Source: Roseburia sp. (GTDB taxonomy: Bacteria; Bacillota; Clostridia; Lachnospirales; Lachnospiraceae). From it: 6,159 bases of DNA. Positions 6,002 to 6,159 of this stretch are shown one piece after another. The position numbers were made by a program, and so were the translations under genes. Where the stretch lies: positions 1-6,159 of the forward strand of contig JAGAIK010000259.1 in assembly GCA_017626625.1 (NCBI GenBank), in the 5' to 3' direction. Position 1 is the first letter of the stretch; each line of letters opens with the position of its first letter. Under the pieces are notes generated by a model, which saw only the letters and a program-made list of their open reading frames with translations, did no database searches and was not told the DNA's origin.

Positions 6002-6159
6002 ACCTGTGCCTCCTCATAATATTTCCTGATGTGGTCGGCAATGATCTGCATTATTTCATCATAACCTTCAGTCGCTTCCCAGTCATCTGCTATATAATGT
6101 CTTACCACTGCGTAGATCCATTCTTTATAGTAGATAAGGGCCTTTTCAAACGTATCATG
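5998..6159 (-). CDS. Unrecognised protein, C-terminal 53 residues (5' end outside window)
   Basis: An open frame enters from the right edge and ends at TGA (6000-5998), overlapping the nudC ATG by four bases (ATGA). The visible part begins HDTFEKALIYY and ends RKYYEEAQV. It is rich in aromatic and charged residues, looks helical and soluble, and has no membrane segment or cysteine. The nudC ribosome site is embedded in its last codons, which supports this being a real coding end rather than chance. I do not recognise the family, and 53 residues are too few to assign a role. The tight coupling suggests co-expression with the Nudix enzyme, but not necessarily a shared pathway. Confidence 0.7.
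   Translation of the reverse strand, partial: HDTFEKALIYYKEWIYAVVRHYIADDWEATEGYDEIMQIIADHIRKYYEEAQV

Overview
The window looks like chromosomal DNA from a Bacillota bacterium of the Clostridia type, probably Lachnospiraceae-like. This is inferred from strong AGGAGG-type ribosome binding sites, sigma-A-like promoters, and the style of the NudC, YfhO and HlyD/ABC/FtsX proteins. All supported genes lie on the minus strand, so the order of transcription is from high to low coordinates. No RNA gene, mobile element, CRISPR array or attachment site is visible.

Layout in transcription order. (1) 6159-5998: the C-terminal 53 residues of an unrecognised protein. Its stop overlaps the next start as ATGA. 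(2) 6001-5126: an NADH pyrophosphatase/NudC-type Nudix hydrolase with a complete zinc ribbon and Nudix box. (3) 5125-4926: a 200-base regulatory region. It holds a near-consensus promoter inside the end of nudC, a weak hairpin, three phased TTAAG direct repeats, and an extended -10 element without a good -35. (4) 4925-1493: a three-gene export operon in the order HlyD/MacA-like adaptor, MacB/LolD-type ATPase, MacB/FtsX-type permease. Each stop shares a base or more with the next start. (5) 1439-1396: a strong intrinsic terminator. (6) 1367-1339: a promoter for the next unit. (7) 1277 to the left edge: the first 425 codons of a YfhO-family multi-pass membrane protein, cut by the window edge.

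The three export genes encode a complete MacAB-like pump without an outer-membrane channel. This arrangement is known in monoderm bacteria (compare YknXYZ of Bacillus subtilis) and is usually linked to export of, or defence against, peptides and antibiotics. The phased TTAAG repeats just upstream of a promoter with a poor -35 suggest control by an OmpR/PhoB-family response regulator, but no regulator is encoded in the window. NudC with its upstream partner, and YfhO, appear to be separate functional units.

I found no clearly new biological system. The most useful leads are the regulatory region before the export operon, the unidentified gene coupled to nudC, and the acidic segment in the permease's extracellular domain.
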